A stretch of 64,000 nucleotides of DNA from Lithospermum erythrorhizon. Taxonomy: Eukaryota > Streptophyta > Magnoliopsida > Boraginales > Boraginaceae. A model generated the notes under the pieces. It had not been told where the DNA came from. It did no database searches and saw only the letters and a program-made list of their open reading frames with translations. Every line of letters begins with the position of its first letter. Position 1 is the stretch's first letter. The stretch lies in the NCBI GenBank assembly GCA_019722365.1, contig JADFUC010000388.1:124001-188000 (forward strand), written 5' to 3'. Position numbers and translations under genes: made by a program. This document shows positions 62,801-64,000 of the stretch, one piece after another.

Positions 62801-63840
62801 TTTTGTAATCATGTAATGCAATTACCTCTTCCTTTCCTTAGACCTGAAGCTGTTGATTAAGTACATTGTTAGGTGATTTTGATTATTTTCTCTCTTTGTC
62901 CGGCCTAATTTTTATATCTCGGACATATAGGAAATCAGTGCGATCTTGGGAGAGCAGCTGTCAGCAGAAGACGAAGAAGATATTCTGGCCGAGTTTGATA
63001 ATCTTGAGTCTGAGGTAACTAATTTGCATCTTAACCATCCAACATTTGTTCCTTTAAATATCATTCTTTTGAAACTATATTTCCTTGTTTGTGACGCTAA
63101 AACTACGTCTTCCATGCGTTTCTCAGTTTTTTCATGTTAGCTTACTCCATTGCAATTAGCGTTTGTGAGAGATTTCCAACCTAACTGGACCGGTATATCA
63201 AAATAAGCTAATTTAGCCATATATGGTCTTTGACCATTTGAAATATAACCAATCTTTGTGAGGACCTATGGGTAAGTTCATGTTAACAAACACTAAGGAG
63301 AAACTAGTTACTTTAGAAACGGATTTCACAATTCAGACGGGTGCTCGTTTGGGTAGGGCCGTAGGGGTCTTGGGGATCTATGTTTTAACCAAGTCAACCT
63401 ATATAATCTTTACGGCAAAACATGTAGTTGCTGTCTATTTAAAATTGATAGTAGCCTACAGTTGAGATGGATTATTAACAGGGTAATCTTCATTCTAATA
63501 ATTACTGCAAGAAGGTTGTTCGGTATTTGCCAAAGCATCATCACTTGTTATCTGTATCCAATTAGTCTCAACAGTCTGCTTTTAAGCTTTAAAAATTCGT
63601 ACATCTCCTCCAAACGAGTATAAAGTCTTACTGATGGAAAAGTTTACTGTTCAACTGTTAAATTGTATTGACGCTGAAGAATCTTTCCTTATGGCGTGCA
63701 GATGACTCTTCAAGATCTGCCAGAAGCTCCTACCACACTACCATCGTCTAAAGAAGATGAAGAGGAGCTTGATCTTCCTGACGTTCCTACAAAAGCACCA
63801 GAGATAGCCAAGGAAGTTGGCGAGGGAGCTCAGAAGAAAC
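59805..63840 (+). CDS. VPS20: VPS20 / CHMP6-type ESCRT-III subunit, 3' end outside window
   Basis: VPS20 nucleates ESCRT-III assembly on endosomes: it bridges ESCRT-II to SNF7 during multivesicular body formation. Exons: 59805-59906, 62086-62238, 62346-62498, 62931-63014, 63702-63840, with a donor (GTATGC) at 63841, so at least one more short exon lies beyond the window. The 210 complete codons visible begin [20 protein letters not shown]; Gly2 fits N-myristoylation. Exon 1-3 products form the basic helical hairpin ([31 protein letters not shown]). Exons 4-5 give the acidic regulatory tail ([20 protein letters not shown], then [10 protein letters not shown]). Splice sites are GT-AG and frames open. 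Intron 1 (2.2 kb) carries repeats and a hAT insertion. It is likely functional. Confidence 0.92.
60221..61100 (+). repeat. Duplicated segment in VPS20 intron 1
   Basis: 60221-60710 and 60822-61100 are diverged direct copies. Shared blocks are TTGGTTGTAATTGTTTATTTTATGCAT, GAGAAAAGGGG/CAGAAAAGGGG, AATTCAATGTTGAGAT/AATTCATTGTTGAGAT, ATTGTGTGAACC and TGTTCTG. A shorter third copy of the middle part (GATTGGTGAGGTCAGT, AATTCAATGTTGAGATCT) lies in intron 3 at about 62563-62665. The shared pieces show local copying between introns of one gene. Confidence 0.75.
61115..61637. mobile_element. Non-autonomous hAT element, 523 bp, in VPS20 intron 1
   Basis: The same 8 bases, CGAAAGAG, flank the element at 61107-61114 and 61638-61645. 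Its ends are inverted repeats: CAGGGGTGGAGG at the left, and at the right CAGGGGGCGGAGCCAGG read inward. This CAGGGGCGGAG-type terminus with 8-bp duplication is typical of plant hAT elements. The interior has no transposase frame. Removing it restores a continuous AACGAAAGAGCTACTT sequence. Confidence 0.92.
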
Positions 63841-64000
63841 GTATGCTCTCTAGTCCATTAACTCTTGTTTGAATAGTTCCACCGCCCTCATTTGTTCACA
63901 ACACTAGACTGTATACAAAATATACTCCATTCAAAAAACTTCATCAAAGCTACCTCAGACTTGCTAGTTAGTCTTAACTCATTCAATGTGATTTCATGTT

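Overview
This is plant nuclear DNA, almost certainly from a eudicot. It is AT-rich, its genes are split by GT-AG introns, its repeats are plant types (Ty1-copia, hAT, Stowaway-like MITEs, tRNA-derived SINEs), and every recognisable protein is a plant family. I cannot fix the species. No rRNA, tRNA, CRISPR or organellar gene was seen.

Layout. 0.4-4.8 kb: a decayed Ty1-copia element whose right end abuts a 5'-truncated G-type lectin receptor kinase pseudogene (4.84-6.83 kb). 7.08-12.67 kb: a 5.6 kb near-palindromic foldback element, followed by an inverted, deleted copy of ABCG11 exons. 16.1-17.7 kb: a duplicated segment upstream of the ten-exon ABCG11-like cuticular lipid transporter gene (17.9-21.5 kb), which carries two apparent lesions. 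22.5-24.9 kb (-): an intact six-exon DUF789 gene. 25-30.5 kb: no gene seen. 30.5-32.8 kb (-): a four-exon gene for a small membrane protein, broken in exon 2. 37.2-39.2 kb (-): a B3 (REM-type) gene with a frameshift. 42.8-46.0 kb (-): a laccase gene that has lost most of exon 3. 54.1-59.0 kb (-): an intact MRF1-type gene with four MA3 domains. 59.8 kb to the window edge (+): VPS20 (ESCRT-III), whose last exon lies outside the window.

The genes form no pathway or operon; each stands alone. ABCG11 (wax and cutin export) and laccase (apoplastic phenol oxidation) both concern cell-surface polymers, but nothing here links them.

The most notable features are structural. There are three foldback-type elements with long inverted arms, and two hAT-type insertions with 8-bp target duplications visible in the sequence. 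A 139-bp tandem array appears to have grown from a MITE end inside the MRF1 5'UTR intron. Several genes carry one or a few disabling changes while their neighbours are clean. Some single-base gaps could be assembly errors, which is stated where relevant. I found no convincing previously unknown biological system.
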